A DNA stretch of 64,000 nt. It comes from Sphingomonadaceae bacterium. Lineage in GTDB: Bacteria; Pseudomonadota; Alphaproteobacteria; Sphingomonadales; Sphingomonadaceae. The notes beneath the pieces were generated by a model. It was not told where the DNA came from. It ran no database searches and was given only the letters and a program-made list of their open reading frames with translations. The position numbers and the translations under genes are program-made. Positions 52,212 to 63,803 of the stretch are shown one piece after another (position 1 is the first letter of the stretch; each line of letters begins with the position of its first letter). The stretch is from assembly GCA_027533105.1 (NCBI GenBank), contig JAPZTW010000006.1, positions 62,001 through 126,000 on the forward strand, given 5' to 3'.

Positions 52212-53414
52212 ATGCGCAAGCGGACGATCATTCTGGGGGCGCTCACCCTGGCCCTGGCAGGTACGGGGGGCTGGTATGCCAGCCTCGACAAGGAAACCCG
52301 CGGCCTGCTCGCCGCCTTGCCGACCGACCGCGACGTGCTGATGTGGTCAATCGGCCAGCGCGATGCCGCCTTCCGGGCGATGGACCGCCTGCCGGTTCTG
52401 GCCAAGGCCACCACCATGGCTCCGGCAGCAAAGCCACTGCCCCTGCCCACCGGCAAGCCTTTGGTGATCCCGGGGATCGATGAATACCTCGCCAAGCAGC
52501 GCGCAGCGGGGATCGTGATCCTGCAGGACGGCAAGGTGCGGCTCGAGCGCTATGGCCTCGATTTCGGCGCGACCGGGCGCTGGACCAGTTTCTCGGTCGC
52601 CAAGTCGTTCACTTCCACCCTTGTCGGGGCAGCAATCCAGGATGGCTATATCAAGAGCCTGGATGACAAGGTCAGCCAGTATATTCCGGGCCTGCGCGGC
52701 TCGGCTTACGACGATGTTTCGGTGCGCCAGCTGCTGACCATGAGCTCCGGCGTGAAGTGGAACGAGGATTACGAAGACCCGAATGCCGATGTGGCCAAGT
52801 TCAACAATGCGAAGCCCGAAGCCGGGCTGGATGCAACGGTCAGCTATATGCGCAAGCTGCCCCGCGCCCACCCGCCGGGGCAGGTCTGGCATTACAACAC
52901 CGGCGAAACCAACCTGATCGGCGTGCTGGTTTCCTCGGCCACCAAGAAGCCACTGGCCCAGTATCTTCAGGAAAAGGTCTGGCAGCCCGCGGGGATGGAA
53001 GCACCCGGAACCTGGCTGCTCGGCCAGAGCGGGCACGAGATCGCCGGATGCTGCATCCAGGCCGCCACCCGCGATTTCGCGCGCTTTGGCCTGTTCGTGC
53101 TGGCCAACGGCAAGGTGGGCGATCAGCAGATCGTTCCGGCCGACTGGTTCGCCCAGGCGACCACCAAGCAAAAGGACATCGGCGATCCGGGCAAGGGCTA
53201 CGGCTTCCAGTGGTGGACCTATGACGATGGCGCAGTCGCCGCCCAGGGCATCTTCGGCCAGGGCATCTTCATCGATCCCAAGCGCAAGCTGGTGATCGCC
53301 AGCAACGCCAACTGGACCCGCGCCAGCTTGGGCCCGGAACCGGAAGCGCGCGAGGCCTTTTACAAGCAGGTCCAGGCGCTGATCGATGCCGAGGCAGCGG
53401 CACCGGGGCGTTGA
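52212..53414 (+). CDS. Serine hydrolase, beta-lactamase class C family
   Basis: SFSVAKSFTSTLVG (SxxK), YNTGE, N-terminal TM. Confidence 0.9.
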   Translation: MRKRTIILGALTLALAGTGGWYASLDKETRGLLAALPTDRDVLMWSIGQRDAAFRAMDRLPVLAKATTMAPAAKPLPLPTGKPLVIPGIDEYLAKQRAAGIVILQDGKVRLERYGLDFGATGRWTSFSVAKSFTSTLVGAAIQDGYIKSLDDKVSQYIPGLRGSAYDDVSVRQLLTMSSGVKWNEDYEDPNADVAKFNNAKPEAGLDATVSYMRKLPRAHPPGQVWHYNTGETNLIGVLVSSATKKPLAQYLQEKVWQPAGMEAPGTWLLGQSGHEIAGCCIQAATRDFARFGLFVLANGKVGDQQIVPADWFAQATTKQKDIGDPGKGYGFQWWTYDDGAVAAQGIFGQGIFIDPKRKLVIASNANWTRASLGPEPEAREAFYKQVQALIDAEAAAPGR

Positions 53415-54145
53415 CCGCAACATACGATACCATCGGAATCGACTACGCGCGCCTGCGCCTGCCCGATCCGCGCATCGCCGCGCGGATCGAGGCGGCGCTG
53501 GGTGATGCGCGGACCGTCCTGAACGTTGGCGCGGGGACCGGGTCCTATGAGCCGGTGGACCGGGCGGTAACGGCGCTGGAGCCATCGGCGGAGATGATCC
53601 GCCAGCGCCCGGTCGGAACCGCTCCGGCGGTGCAGGGAGTGGCCGAGGCCCTGCCCTTCCCCGATCAGTCCTTTGACGCCGCAATGGCGGTGCTGACCGT
53701 TCATCACTGGACCGACCAGCGCCGGGGCCTGGCAGAATTGCGGCGGGTGGCGCGCGGTTCGATCGTGATCCTGACCTATGACCCGGCATTCCGGGGGTTC
53801 TGGCTGGCCGATGACTATCTCCCGGCGCTGACCGCGCTCGACGAGGCCAAGATGCCGTCCCTCACTCTCTACCGCGAAGTGTTGGGCGACGTCAGGATCG
53901 AACCCGTGCCGATCCCGCACGATTGCCGCGATGGCTTCCTCTGCGCCTACTGGCGGCGACCGGCGGCCTATCTCGATCCGCGGTTGCGCGCCGCCATGTC
54001 GTCGTTCCACCTGATCGGTGACGTTTCAGAGCCGATCGCGCGGCTGGAAGCCGATCTGGCCAGTGGCACCTGGCAGGCCCGGCACGGCCATTTGCTGGAT
54101 CGCGAAGAGCTCGACCTTGGCTATCGCCTGGTCGTGGCGGGCTGA
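53411..54145 (+). CDS. Class I SAM-dependent methyltransferase
   Basis: VLNVGAGTGSYEPVDR, ALEPSAEMIRQR, VLTVHHWTD; TTGA overlap start. Confidence 0.88.
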   Translation: MTATYDTIGIDYARLRLPDPRIAARIEAALGDARTVLNVGAGTGSYEPVDRAVTALEPSAEMIRQRPVGTAPAVQGVAEALPFPDQSFDAAMAVLTVHHWTDQRRGLAELRRVARGSIVILTYDPAFRGFWLADDYLPALTALDEAKMPSLTLYREVLGDVRIEPVPIPHDCRDGFLCAYWRRPAAYLDPRLRAAMSSFHLIGDVSEPIARLEADLASGTWQARHGHLLDREELDLGYRLVVAG

Positions 54146-56080
54146 CTAACCGCCTGGGTGGTAGAAGTCATAGACCGTTTGAGCCACCGCCGCGCTGACA
54201 CCCGGTGCCCGCTGCAGGTCCTCAAGGCTGGCCGCCCGCACCTTGCTGGCCGTGCCGAAGTGCAGCAGCAGCGCGCGCTTGCGGGTCGGGCCGATGCCGG
54301 GGATCTCGTCAAGCGGACTGGCGCTGATCGCGCGGCTGCGCTTCTCGCGGTGCGCACCGATGGCAAAGCGATGCACCTCGTCGCGCAGCCGCTGAAGGTG
54401 GAACAGCAGCGGCGAGTTGACCGGCAGCATCTTCTCCCGCCCGTCGGGGAAGTGGAACACTTCGCGCCCCTCGCGCCCGTGATGCGGCCCCTTGGCAATG
54501 GCGATCAGGGGCACGTCCTCGATCCCCAGCTCCTCCAGGGTATCGCGCGCGGCACTCATCTGGCCCTTGCCGCCATCGATCAGCACCAGGTCAGGCCACA
54601 TCCCGCTGTCGCGGTCGGGGTCCTCGTCCTGGGCGCGGGCGAAGCGGCGTTGGAACACCTCGCGCATCATGGCGAAGTCATCGTTCGTCTGGGCCGTCTT
54701 GATGTTCCACTTGCGGTACTGGCCCTTCACGAACCCGTCCGGCCCCGCGACGATCATCGCCCCCAGCGCCTGGGCGCCCTGGATATGGCTGTTGTCGTAA
54801 ACCTCGATCCGCTGTGGCGGCTCGGGCAGTTCGAGGAATTCGGCGAGATCGCGGTTGAGCCGGGCCTTCGTGCCGCTTTCTGCCTGCCGCCGGTCAAGCG
54901 CCTCGATCGCATTGCGGCTGGCCTGCTCCATCAACCGCCGCCGGTCGCCGCGCTGGGGCACGGAAATCTCGACTTTGCCACCCGCCGCACCGGCCAGGGC
55001 CTCTGCCAATAGCTCTCCCTCTGGCAGGGCACGGTCGACCAGGATGAGCCGCGGTGGCGGCACTTCCTCATAGAACTGGGCCAGGAAGGCGGTCAGCACC
55101 TCGGCCTCGTCCAGCCCTTCGGTGTGGCCGGGGAAGAACGCCCGGTGCCCCCAGTTCTGCCCGCCACGAATGAAGAAGGCTTGGATCGCGAAGTGCCCGC
55201 CCTTGCAGGCCACGGCGAAGACATCGGCATTGCCGACCCCTTCGGCATTGACCGCCTGGCTGCCCTGGATGAAGGTCGCTGCCCGCAACCGGTCGCGCAG
55301 CATCGCCGCCCGCTCGAAATCGAGCGCCTCTGCCGCCTCGGCCATCTGACCTTCGAGCTTGCGCTGGACCGCGCTGGACCTGCCACCGAGGAAATCCTTC
55401 GCCTCCCCCACCAGTTCGGCATAGCCAGCCGCGTCGATCCGGCCGACGCAGGGCGCCGAACAGCGCTTGATCTGGTACAGCAGGCAGGGTCGATCGCGGC
55501 GGCTAAAAAAGCTGTCGGTGCAGGACCTTAACAGGAATAGTTTCTGCAGCGCATTAATCGTGGTGTTGACTGATCCGGCGCTGGCGAAGGGACCGTAATA
55601 GTTGCCCTTGGCCCTGCGCGCCCCACGATGCTTCATGATCCGCGGAAAGTCGTGATCGGCGCGCAGCAGGATGAAGGGAAAGCTTTTGTCATCCCGCAGC
55701 AGCACATTGTACGGCGGGCGATAGCGCTTGATCAGCTGCGCTTCGAGCAGCAGGGCCTCGGCTTCGGAATTGGTGGTGACGATCACCATCGACCGGGTCT
55801 GCGCCACCATCCGCTTCAGTCGCAGCGGCAGGCGGTCGACCTGGATGTAGTTGGCCACGCGGTTCTTCAGCGCCCGCGCCTTGCCCACGTACAGCACGTC
55901 GCCGCGCGCATCGAGCATGCGATAGACGCCGGGCTTGGGCTTCAGCGTCGTCTGGACCTCGCGGATCGCGGCGATGCCGGCTTCCAGGTCTGGCTGGCTG
56001 CCCTTGACCACATAGGTCGCCCGCTCCTCGTTGAAGCGTTCGGCGGCATTCGGTTGGTCGGGGCGTCCGGCGCGGGCCAT
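54146..56080 (-). CDS. uvrC: Excinuclease ABC subunit C
   Basis: KPGVYRMLDARGDVLYVGKARALKNRVANY GIY-YIG domain, YDNSHIQGAQALGAMIV, C-terminal HhH. Confidence 0.96.
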   Translation of the reverse strand: MARAGRPDQPNAAERFNEERATYVVKGSQPDLEAGIAAIREVQTTLKPKPGVYRMLDARGDVLYVGKARALKNRVANYIQVDRLPLRLKRMVAQTRSMVIVTTNSEAEALLLEAQLIKRYRPPYNVLLRDDKSFPFILLRADHDFPRIMKHRGARRAKGNYYGPFASAGSVNTTINALQKLFLLRSCTDSFFSRRDRPCLLYQIKRCSAPCVGRIDAAGYAELVGEAKDFLGGRSSAVQRKLEGQMAEAAEALDFERAAMLRDRLRAATFIQGSQAVNAEGVGNADVFAVACKGGHFAIQAFFIRGGQNWGHRAFFPGHTEGLDEAEVLTAFLAQFYEEVPPPRLILVDRALPEGELLAEALAGAAGGKVEISVPQRGDRRRLMEQASRNAIEALDRRQAESGTKARLNRDLAEFLELPEPPQRIEVYDNSHIQGAQALGAMIVAGPDGFVKGQYRKWNIKTAQTNDDFAMMREVFQRRFARAQDEDPDRDSGMWPDLVLIDGGKGQMSAARDTLEELGIEDVPLIAIAKGPHHGREGREVFHFPDGREKMLPVNSPLLFHLQRLRDEVHRFAIGAHREKRSRAISASPLDEIPGIGPTRKRALLLHFGTASKVRAASLEDLQRAPGVSAAVAQTVYDFYHPGG

Positions 56081-56201
56081 GCGCCCCCAATAGGCACGAT
56101 GTGGGCAAGGCAAAAGGCCAATGTTGACGCAAGCCCTTGGTCTGTTAGGCTCCCCACCCAACGACAGGCCTATCTGGGCCGATTGCAGGAGGGGATCGGG
56201 T

Positions 56202-57797
56202 TTGCGTCAGCTCCAGGGTATGGATGCGTCGTTCGTGGCGCTTGAGACGCGCAATTCGCCGATGCACATCGGCTCGATCCTGATCTACAATCCCGCAACG
56301 GCGCCCGGCGGCTTCGTCCGCTTCAAGGATATCCTGCGCTTCATGGAAAGCCGGATGCAACTGTCGCGCACAATGCGGCAGCGGCTGGTGCGGGTGCCGT
56401 TTGACCTCGACTATCCCTATTGGATCGAAGACCCCGATTTCGACCTGGAGTACCACGTTCGCCACCTGGCCCTGCCCAAGCCGGGGGACTGGCGCCAGCT
56501 GTGCATCCAGGCCGCCCGGATCTTTGCCCGGCCGCTCGATCTGAACCGCCCACCGTGGGAGTTCACGGTGATCGAAGGGCTGGACAACATCCCTGGAGTG
56601 GCACCCGGCAGCTACGCCATGGTCACCAAGGTGCACCATGCCGCGATCGACGGGATGAGCGGGATCGACCTGATGGAGGCGCTCCATACGCTGATGCCCG
56701 ATGCGCCGCCGCCGTCCACTCCGGACGACTGGCAGCCCGAACAGGTTCCCAGCCCGGCCTCGCTGGTCGCGCGGTCGTGGCTCAATGCCGTGGCCAACCC
56801 GGTCCGCCAGCTGGAAGTTGCGGCCAAGGCCGTGCCTGGCCTGGCCCGCGCGGTGAAGGGCCTCGCGACCAAGGATTTCGCCCTGCATGGCGAAATGCTG
56901 GCCCCGCGCACGCGCTTCAACCAGGTGATTTCCGCCAACCGCGTGGTCGAGGGACGTTCGGTCCCGCTGGCCGCGGTCAAGGCCATCCGCGAGGCAGTAC
57001 CCGGCGCCAAGGTCAACGACGTGTTCCTGACGATCATCGGCGGGGCCATGCGCAAGTACCTTGCGGCCAAGGACGACCTGCCCGACAAGACGCTGACCGC
57101 CATGGCCCCGATCTCGGTTCGCGGGAAGGACGAGAAGGGCGACATGGGCAACCAGGTGGCCGCGATGATCGCGCCGCTCGGGACCCATATCGAAGACCCG
57201 CTGGAACGGCTGGAATACGTCTTCTCGCAGACCACCAATTCCAAGGCCATGACCGACGCGCTGGGTGCGCGCAACATGACCGAGATGAGCAAGGTCAGCC
57301 CGGCGCTGTTCCTGGCCCTCGCCGCCCAGGCCTATACCCGCCTTGGCCTGGCCAACCGGGTCGCCCTGCCCTTCACCACGGTGGTTACCAATGTGCCGGG
57401 GCCGCCGGTGCCGATCTATTCGGCCGGGGCGCGGCTGGAAAGCATGATGGGCCTCCTGTGCCTGACCGACGGGCTCGGCCTGGGCCACGTGGTGCAAAGC
57501 TATGTGAAGGAGGCGACGATCGCCTTCACCGCCTGCCGCAAGCTGCTGCCCGATCCCGAATTCTACGCCCAGTGCATCGAGGACAGCTTCAACGAGCTGC
57601 GCGAGGCCGCGGCAAATGCGCCGGAACACCGCGCTGCGCAGGCAAAGGCAGCACCTAAGCCCGCGCCAAAGGCAAAGCCCGCACCAAAGCCAGCCGCAAA
57701 GCCCGCAGCCCGGACCAAAGCCGCGGTTGCCAAGCCCAAGGCCACCGGCAAGACCAAGACAACAGCCAAACCAGCCGCCAAGGCCAAGAAACGTTAA
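56202..57797 (+). CDS. Wax ester synthase/diacylglycerol acyltransferase with AKP-rich C-terminal tail
   Basis: RQLQGMDASFVALE, HHAAIDGMSG (HHxxxDG), NVPGPPVPIYSAGARL; TTG start after aggagg. Confidence 0.92.
   Translation: MRQLQGMDASFVALETRNSPMHIGSILIYNPATAPGGFVRFKDILRFMESRMQLSRTMRQRLVRVPFDLDYPYWIEDPDFDLEYHVRHLALPKPGDWRQLCIQAARIFARPLDLNRPPWEFTVIEGLDNIPGVAPGSYAMVTKVHHAAIDGMSGIDLMEALHTLMPDAPPPSTPDDWQPEQVPSPASLVARSWLNAVANPVRQLEVAAKAVPGLARAVKGLATKDFALHGEMLAPRTRFNQVISANRVVEGRSVPLAAVKAIREAVPGAKVNDVFLTIIGGAMRKYLAAKDDLPDKTLTAMAPISVRGKDEKGDMGNQVAAMIAPLGTHIEDPLERLEYVFSQTTNSKAMTDALGARNMTEMSKVSPALFLALAAQAYTRLGLANRVALPFTTVVTNVPGPPVPIYSAGARLESMMGLLCLTDGLGLGHVVQSYVKEATIAFTACRKLLPDPEFYAQCIEDSFNELREAAANAPEHRAAQAKAAPKPAPKAKPAPKPAAKPAARTKAAVAKPKATGKTKTTAKPAAKAKKR
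57629..57794 (+). repeat. Low-complexity Ala/Lys/Pro-coding tract (histone-H1/PhaF-like tail)
   Basis: Translated AAQAKAAPKPAPKAKPAPKPAAKPAARTKAAVAKPKATGKTKTTAKPAAKAKKR. Confidence 0.85.
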
Positions 57798-57854
57798 TTC
57801 GCCAGACCGGCCACCAAGAAGCCGGCAGCAAGAACCGCAGAGGATCGCCACCCA

Positions 57855-58652
57855 ATGACCGCAGCAAGCGCCGCATTTCCGCAGCCGAGCCATGCCCGCC
57901 CACCCTCGCGTTTCCTCGCCTTTGCCGAACCGCGCGCCCTGCTGGAACTGGCGGCCTTCTATGCCGTGCGGCCCTATCTTTCCAACCTGCCCAAGGGCGA
58001 TGGCCACCCAGTACTGGTCCTGCCGGGGTTCCTAGCATCGGATTCCTCCACCGCGCCGCTGCGGCGCCTACTGAAGCAACTGGGCTTCGATGCGCGGGGT
58101 TGGGGCATGGGCCGCAACGTGCGGATCGATGCGCCCCGCGTGCACGAGATGGAATCGATGCTGCTGCGGATCTACCGGGAAACGGGCCGGAAGGTCTCGA
58201 TCGTGGGGTGGAGCCTGGGCGGTGTCTTTGCCCGCGAACTGGCCAAGGCCCATCCCGAGGCGGTGCGGCTGGTGATCTCGCTCGGCAGCCCAATCTCGGA
58301 TGATCGCCGCCATACCAATGCCGCGCGGCTGTTCGAATACCTCAACGGCAAGGATCCCGAACCGATCCGTCATGGCCGGTTCACCGATCTGCACCGTGCG
58401 CCGCCCGTCCCCACTACCTCGATCCTGACCAAGACCGATGGCGTGGTGCACTGGCGCGGCTCGGTGCAGCGGCGCGATCATCACCCCCACACCGAAAACA
58501 TCGAGGTGCTGGCCAGCCATTGCGGGCTTGGCTTCAACCCCAGCGCGGTGATCGCGATTGTCGACCGGCTGCTGCAGCCGGAGGGGGAATGGCAGCCTTT
58601 CGAACCGCGCCTGTCGCACCGCTGGATGTTCCCGAAGACCAGCCTGCAATAG
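57855..58652 (+). CDS. Alpha/beta hydrolase (lipase-like)
   Basis: PVLVLPGFLASD, VGWSLGGVFAREL, LGSPI. Confidence 0.88.
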   Translation: MTAASAAFPQPSHARPPSRFLAFAEPRALLELAAFYAVRPYLSNLPKGDGHPVLVLPGFLASDSSTAPLRRLLKQLGFDARGWGMGRNVRIDAPRVHEMESMLLRIYRETGRKVSIVGWSLGGVFARELAKAHPEAVRLVISLGSPISDDRRHTNAARLFEYLNGKDPEPIRHGRFTDLHRAPPVPTTSILTKTDGVVHWRGSVQRRDHHPHTENIEVLASHCGLGFNPSAVIAIVDRLLQPEGEWQPFEPRLSHRWMFPKTSLQ

Positions 58653-58659
58653 TCCTGTC

Positions 58660-59619
58660 ATGACCCGCCATCTTGTCGATCCCGAGCTACTGCCGCTGCT
58701 CGACCTGATGCCCGGCATCGATTTTGCGCAGGTTGACCTGCCCGAACTGCGCCAGGCCAGCAACGCGCGCTATGCCTTTCTCGGCAGTCCGCCGCTTACG
58801 CCCCGGATCGAGACGATCGCCGGGCCTGGCGGTCCGCTTGAGCTGTTCATTTACGATCCGGCGCCAGGCACCGGCAACCGTGCAGCGCTGCTGCATATCC
58901 ATGGCGGCGGCATGATCATGGGATCGGCCAAGGCGATGCAGCTTGGCCCGGCCAACATGGCCCGGTCGCTGGGCATTCCGGTGGTCTCGGTCGAATACCG
59001 GCTCGCGCCCGAGCACCCCTTCCCCGCCCCGCAGGAAGACTGTTACGCCGCGCTATGCTGGCTGGCGGACCATGCCGATGAACTGGGCGTGGACCGGCAG
59101 CGGATCGGCGTGACGGGGGAAAGCGCGGGTGGCGGGCTGGCTGCGGCAGTCGCGCTGATCGCGCGCGACCGCAAGGGGCCGCCCCTTGCCGGACAGTTCC
59201 TGACCTATCCGATGCTCGATCATCGCACTGGCGGGCCGGACTGCCCCTATGCCAATCCGGTGACGGGTGAATTCGTCTGGACGGCCGCGGCCAACCAGTT
59301 CGGCTGGGCCGCGCTGCGCGGGGATTACCGTGCGGACGATGCGCGCAAGGGCTGGTACTCCCCGGCCCTGGCCGAGGACCTCGCCGGATTACCGCCAACC
59401 TGGATCGGCACGGGCAGCCTCGACCTGTTCCTGGATGAGGACCTGGCCTATGCCCGCCGCCTGATCGCAGCGGGCGTTCCGGTTGAACTGCACGTCTATC
59501 CCGGCGCGATCCATGCCTTCAACGCCGTGGCGGAAAGCCGCCTGGCCAAAGCCTTTGGCCGCGACCTGATGAGCGCCATTGCCCTGGGACTGGGCGTTAC
59601 CAGCCAGGCGCAGGCTTAG
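58660..59619 (+). CDS. Alpha/beta hydrolase, hormone-sensitive-lipase family
   Basis: HIHGGGMIMG, GESAGGGLAA, GAIHAFN. Confidence 0.92.
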   Translation: MTRHLVDPELLPLLDLMPGIDFAQVDLPELRQASNARYAFLGSPPLTPRIETIAGPGGPLELFIYDPAPGTGNRAALLHIHGGGMIMGSAKAMQLGPANMARSLGIPVVSVEYRLAPEHPFPAPQEDCYAALCWLADHADELGVDRQRIGVTGESAGGGLAAAVALIARDRKGPPLAGQFLTYPMLDHRTGGPDCPYANPVTGEFVWTAAANQFGWAALRGDYRADDARKGWYSPALAEDLAGLPPTWIGTGSLDLFLDEDLAYARRLIAAGVPVELHVYPGAIHAFNAVAESRLAKAFGRDLMSAIALGLGVTSQAQA

Positions 59620-59625
59620 CCTCAG

Positions 59626-60135
59626 TCAGATCGCGCGGCCGTCGATATTGACGTTGCGGATCCGCCCGTCGCGGTCGATCGTGCAGCTGAAATTGCCCCG
59701 GCCAGTGGTGGTACCGCTGACACGCCAGCCATCGGCGTCACGATTGACGCTTTCGACCTCGCCAACCCGTTCGCGCCCGCGATTGACCTCGTCGATGCAG
59801 CGATTGACCGCCATGTCGATCCCGCTGCCCTCACGCCATTCCGGACGATCATCGCCGCGGCCATAGTCGTTGCGGTCCTCGCGATAGGAATCGTCCGGAT
59901 AGTCACGCGGCATTTGCTCGCGTTCCTTCTTCGCCTTGCTCGCGGCGCTGGCGATGGCGGCAATCCCGCCGATGATCAGGATCCCGGCCAGGATATCGCC
60001 GCCGTCGACCCGGTCGCGATGGCGATGATGGCCCCAGCCGTCACCCCACCCCCTGGCCAGCGCCGGGCTAGCCACCATCGAAAATGAAGCAACCAGCGCC
60101 AGGGCGGCGGCGCCACGCTTGAACTTGCCCGTCAT
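59626..60135 (-). CDS. Exported hypothetical protein, paralogous to the next gene
   Basis: Signal peptide; GGDILAGILIIGGIAAIASAASK segment; charged linker; C-terminal CxI-type domain. Confidence 0.75.
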   Translation of the reverse strand: MTGKFKRGAAALALVASFSMVASPALARGWGDGWGHHRHRDRVDGGDILAGILIIGGIAAIASAASKAKKEREQMPRDYPDDSYREDRNDYGRGDDRPEWREGSGIDMAVNRCIDEVNRGRERVGEVESVNRDADGWRVSGTTTGRGNFSCTIDRDGRIRNVNIDGRAI

Positions 60136-60240
60136 TGGCAGGAATCCCATCGCAAGGAACCCGAAGCGAGTCCCGATAATCAAGGCGTTAGGCGGCCCAG
60201 GCTTGCTCTCGCCTGAACCGCCCAAAGCGGGGAACCGGAC

Positions 60241-60858
60241 CTAGAGGCCGCGAATTCCGTTGTAGTCGAGATCGACCACCCGGCCGCGCTCGATCTTGCA
60301 CTTGAACGATCCGCTGTCGTAACCGCGCAGGCTGGCATTCCAGCCGCGATAGTCACCGCCCCAGCCCCGGCCGTAGTAGCCATCGCCCCGGCGCCAATCG
60401 CGGCCAAGCGAGTTCACGGCAATCCGGCCACGCACTTCGTAACCCCAGCGGGTTTCGCGGATATCCCGGATATCGGTCACATCGGCGCGGCCATAGGAAT
60501 AGCGGCTGGCATCGCGTTCAGCGGCATAGACGCACTGTTCGATTGCCCGGCGCGGGCTGCCCCGCCACGAACGGTCGCGATCATAGCCATAGCCACGATC
60601 ATAGCCGTAACCTGCCCGGCCATAACGGTAATCGCGATCATTGCGATAGTCGCGATCATAGCCATCGTCGCGGCTGGCCGCGGCAGCCACCGCGGCAATG
60701 CCACCGATCACCAGGGCCCCGGCGATGATGTCACCGGCGCTGACGCCATCGTTGTCGCGGCGATCGGCAAGGGCCGGGGTGGCCGAGGAAAGCGCCATCG
60801 CGCCAGCGGCAAGGCTGGCAATGGTACCCTTGGCCAGTGCTGTGGAGCGGGTCTGCAT
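60241..60858 (-). CDS. Exported RDY-rich hypothetical protein
   Basis: Signal peptide; SAGDIIAGALVIGGIAAVAAAASR; YDRDYRNDRDYRYGRAGYGYDRGYGYDRDR tract; alternative ATG at 60867. Confidence 0.78.
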   Translation of the reverse strand: MQTRSTALAKGTIASLAAGAMALSSATPALADRRDNDGVSAGDIIAGALVIGGIAAVAAAASRDDGYDRDYRNDRDYRYGRAGYGYDRGYGYDRDRSWRGSPRRAIEQCVYAAERDASRYSYGRADVTDIRDIRETRWGYEVRGRIAVNSLGRDWRRGDGYYGRGWGGDYRGWNASLRGYDSGSFKCKIERGRVVDLDYNGIRGL

Positions 60859-60865
60859 TGTCTTC

Positions 60866-60912
60866 ATCCTTCACTCTCGCCCGGCGGAATAGCCCGGCGT
60901 CGAGTGAAGGAT
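60866..60912 (-). promoter_or_regulatory. SD-sequestering hairpin in the 5' leader of the RDY-rich protein gene
   Basis: Minus-strand RNA AUCCUUCACUC...GAGUGAAGGAU, 11-bp perfect stem containing GAAGGA. Confidence 0.65.
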
Positions 60913-60968
60913 TAGCGATTCGACCGTGGCATGAAGCTGAACCCGTCGGTTAGCTTCCGTTCATAAAG

Positions 60969-63179
<2,211 letters not shown>

Positions 63180-63281
63180 GCGGTTCTCCGAAAAGAATAG
63201 AGCGCCCTCAACGAGAAAGGCGGCGGCGACCTTAACAGTCACCCCCGCCTTTTCAACCGGACCAAAGGTCGCGGATAAGAC

Positions 63282-63695
63282 TTATTCGGCGTCTTCGTCG
63301 ATCATCACCGGACCCGAATCCTGGCCCTTCGCGGCCGGATCACGGTCAACCAGTTCGATCACCGCGAGCGGGGCGGCGTCCGAAGCGCGGATGCCGGCCT
63401 TGAGCACGCGGGTGTAGCCGCCCTGACGGTCGGCGTAACGCGCGGCCAGGACTTCGAACAGCTTCTTTTCCTGGGCTTCGTCGAGCAGGCGGGCATGGGC
63501 CAGACGACGGTTCGACAGGCCGCCGCGCTTCGCCAGCGTGATCAGCTTTTCCAGGTAGGGACGCAGTTCGCGTGCCTTGGGCAGCGTGGTGGTGATCTGT
63601 TCGTGCTTGATCAGAGCCGCCGACATGTTGCGCAGCAGCGCCTTGCGGTGGCTGGAAGTGCGGTTGAGCTTACGCCCACCAAGCTTGTGACGCAT
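63282..63695 (-). CDS. rplQ: 50S ribosomal protein L17
   Basis: [34 protein letters not shown]. Confidence 0.97.
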   Translation of the reverse strand: MRHKLGGRKLNRTSSHRKALLRNMSAALIKHEQITTTLPKARELRPYLEKLITLAKRGGLSNRRLAHARLLDEAQEKKLFEVLAARYADRQGGYTRVLKAGIRASDAAPLAVIELVDRDPAAKGQDSGPVMIDEDAE

Positions 63696-63775
63696 GGGTC
63701 TTTCCTTCGTTCGTTAGGGGGCCGTGCCAGGTACCCCATAGCAGGCGGCAGTTCCGGTCGCCGCCGATCACCGGT

Positions 63776-63795
63776 GGGGCACCCGAAGGTGCCCC
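63776..63795. terminator. Hairpin between rpoA and rplQ
   Basis: ggggcacc-cgaa-ggtgcccc. Confidence 0.45.
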
Positions 63796-63803
63796 GAAAG
63801 CCA

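Noticed and set aside
56145-58007. 620-aa ORF antisense to WS/DGAT
   Set aside because: Antisense of a gene with HHxxxDG motif; low-complexity translation.
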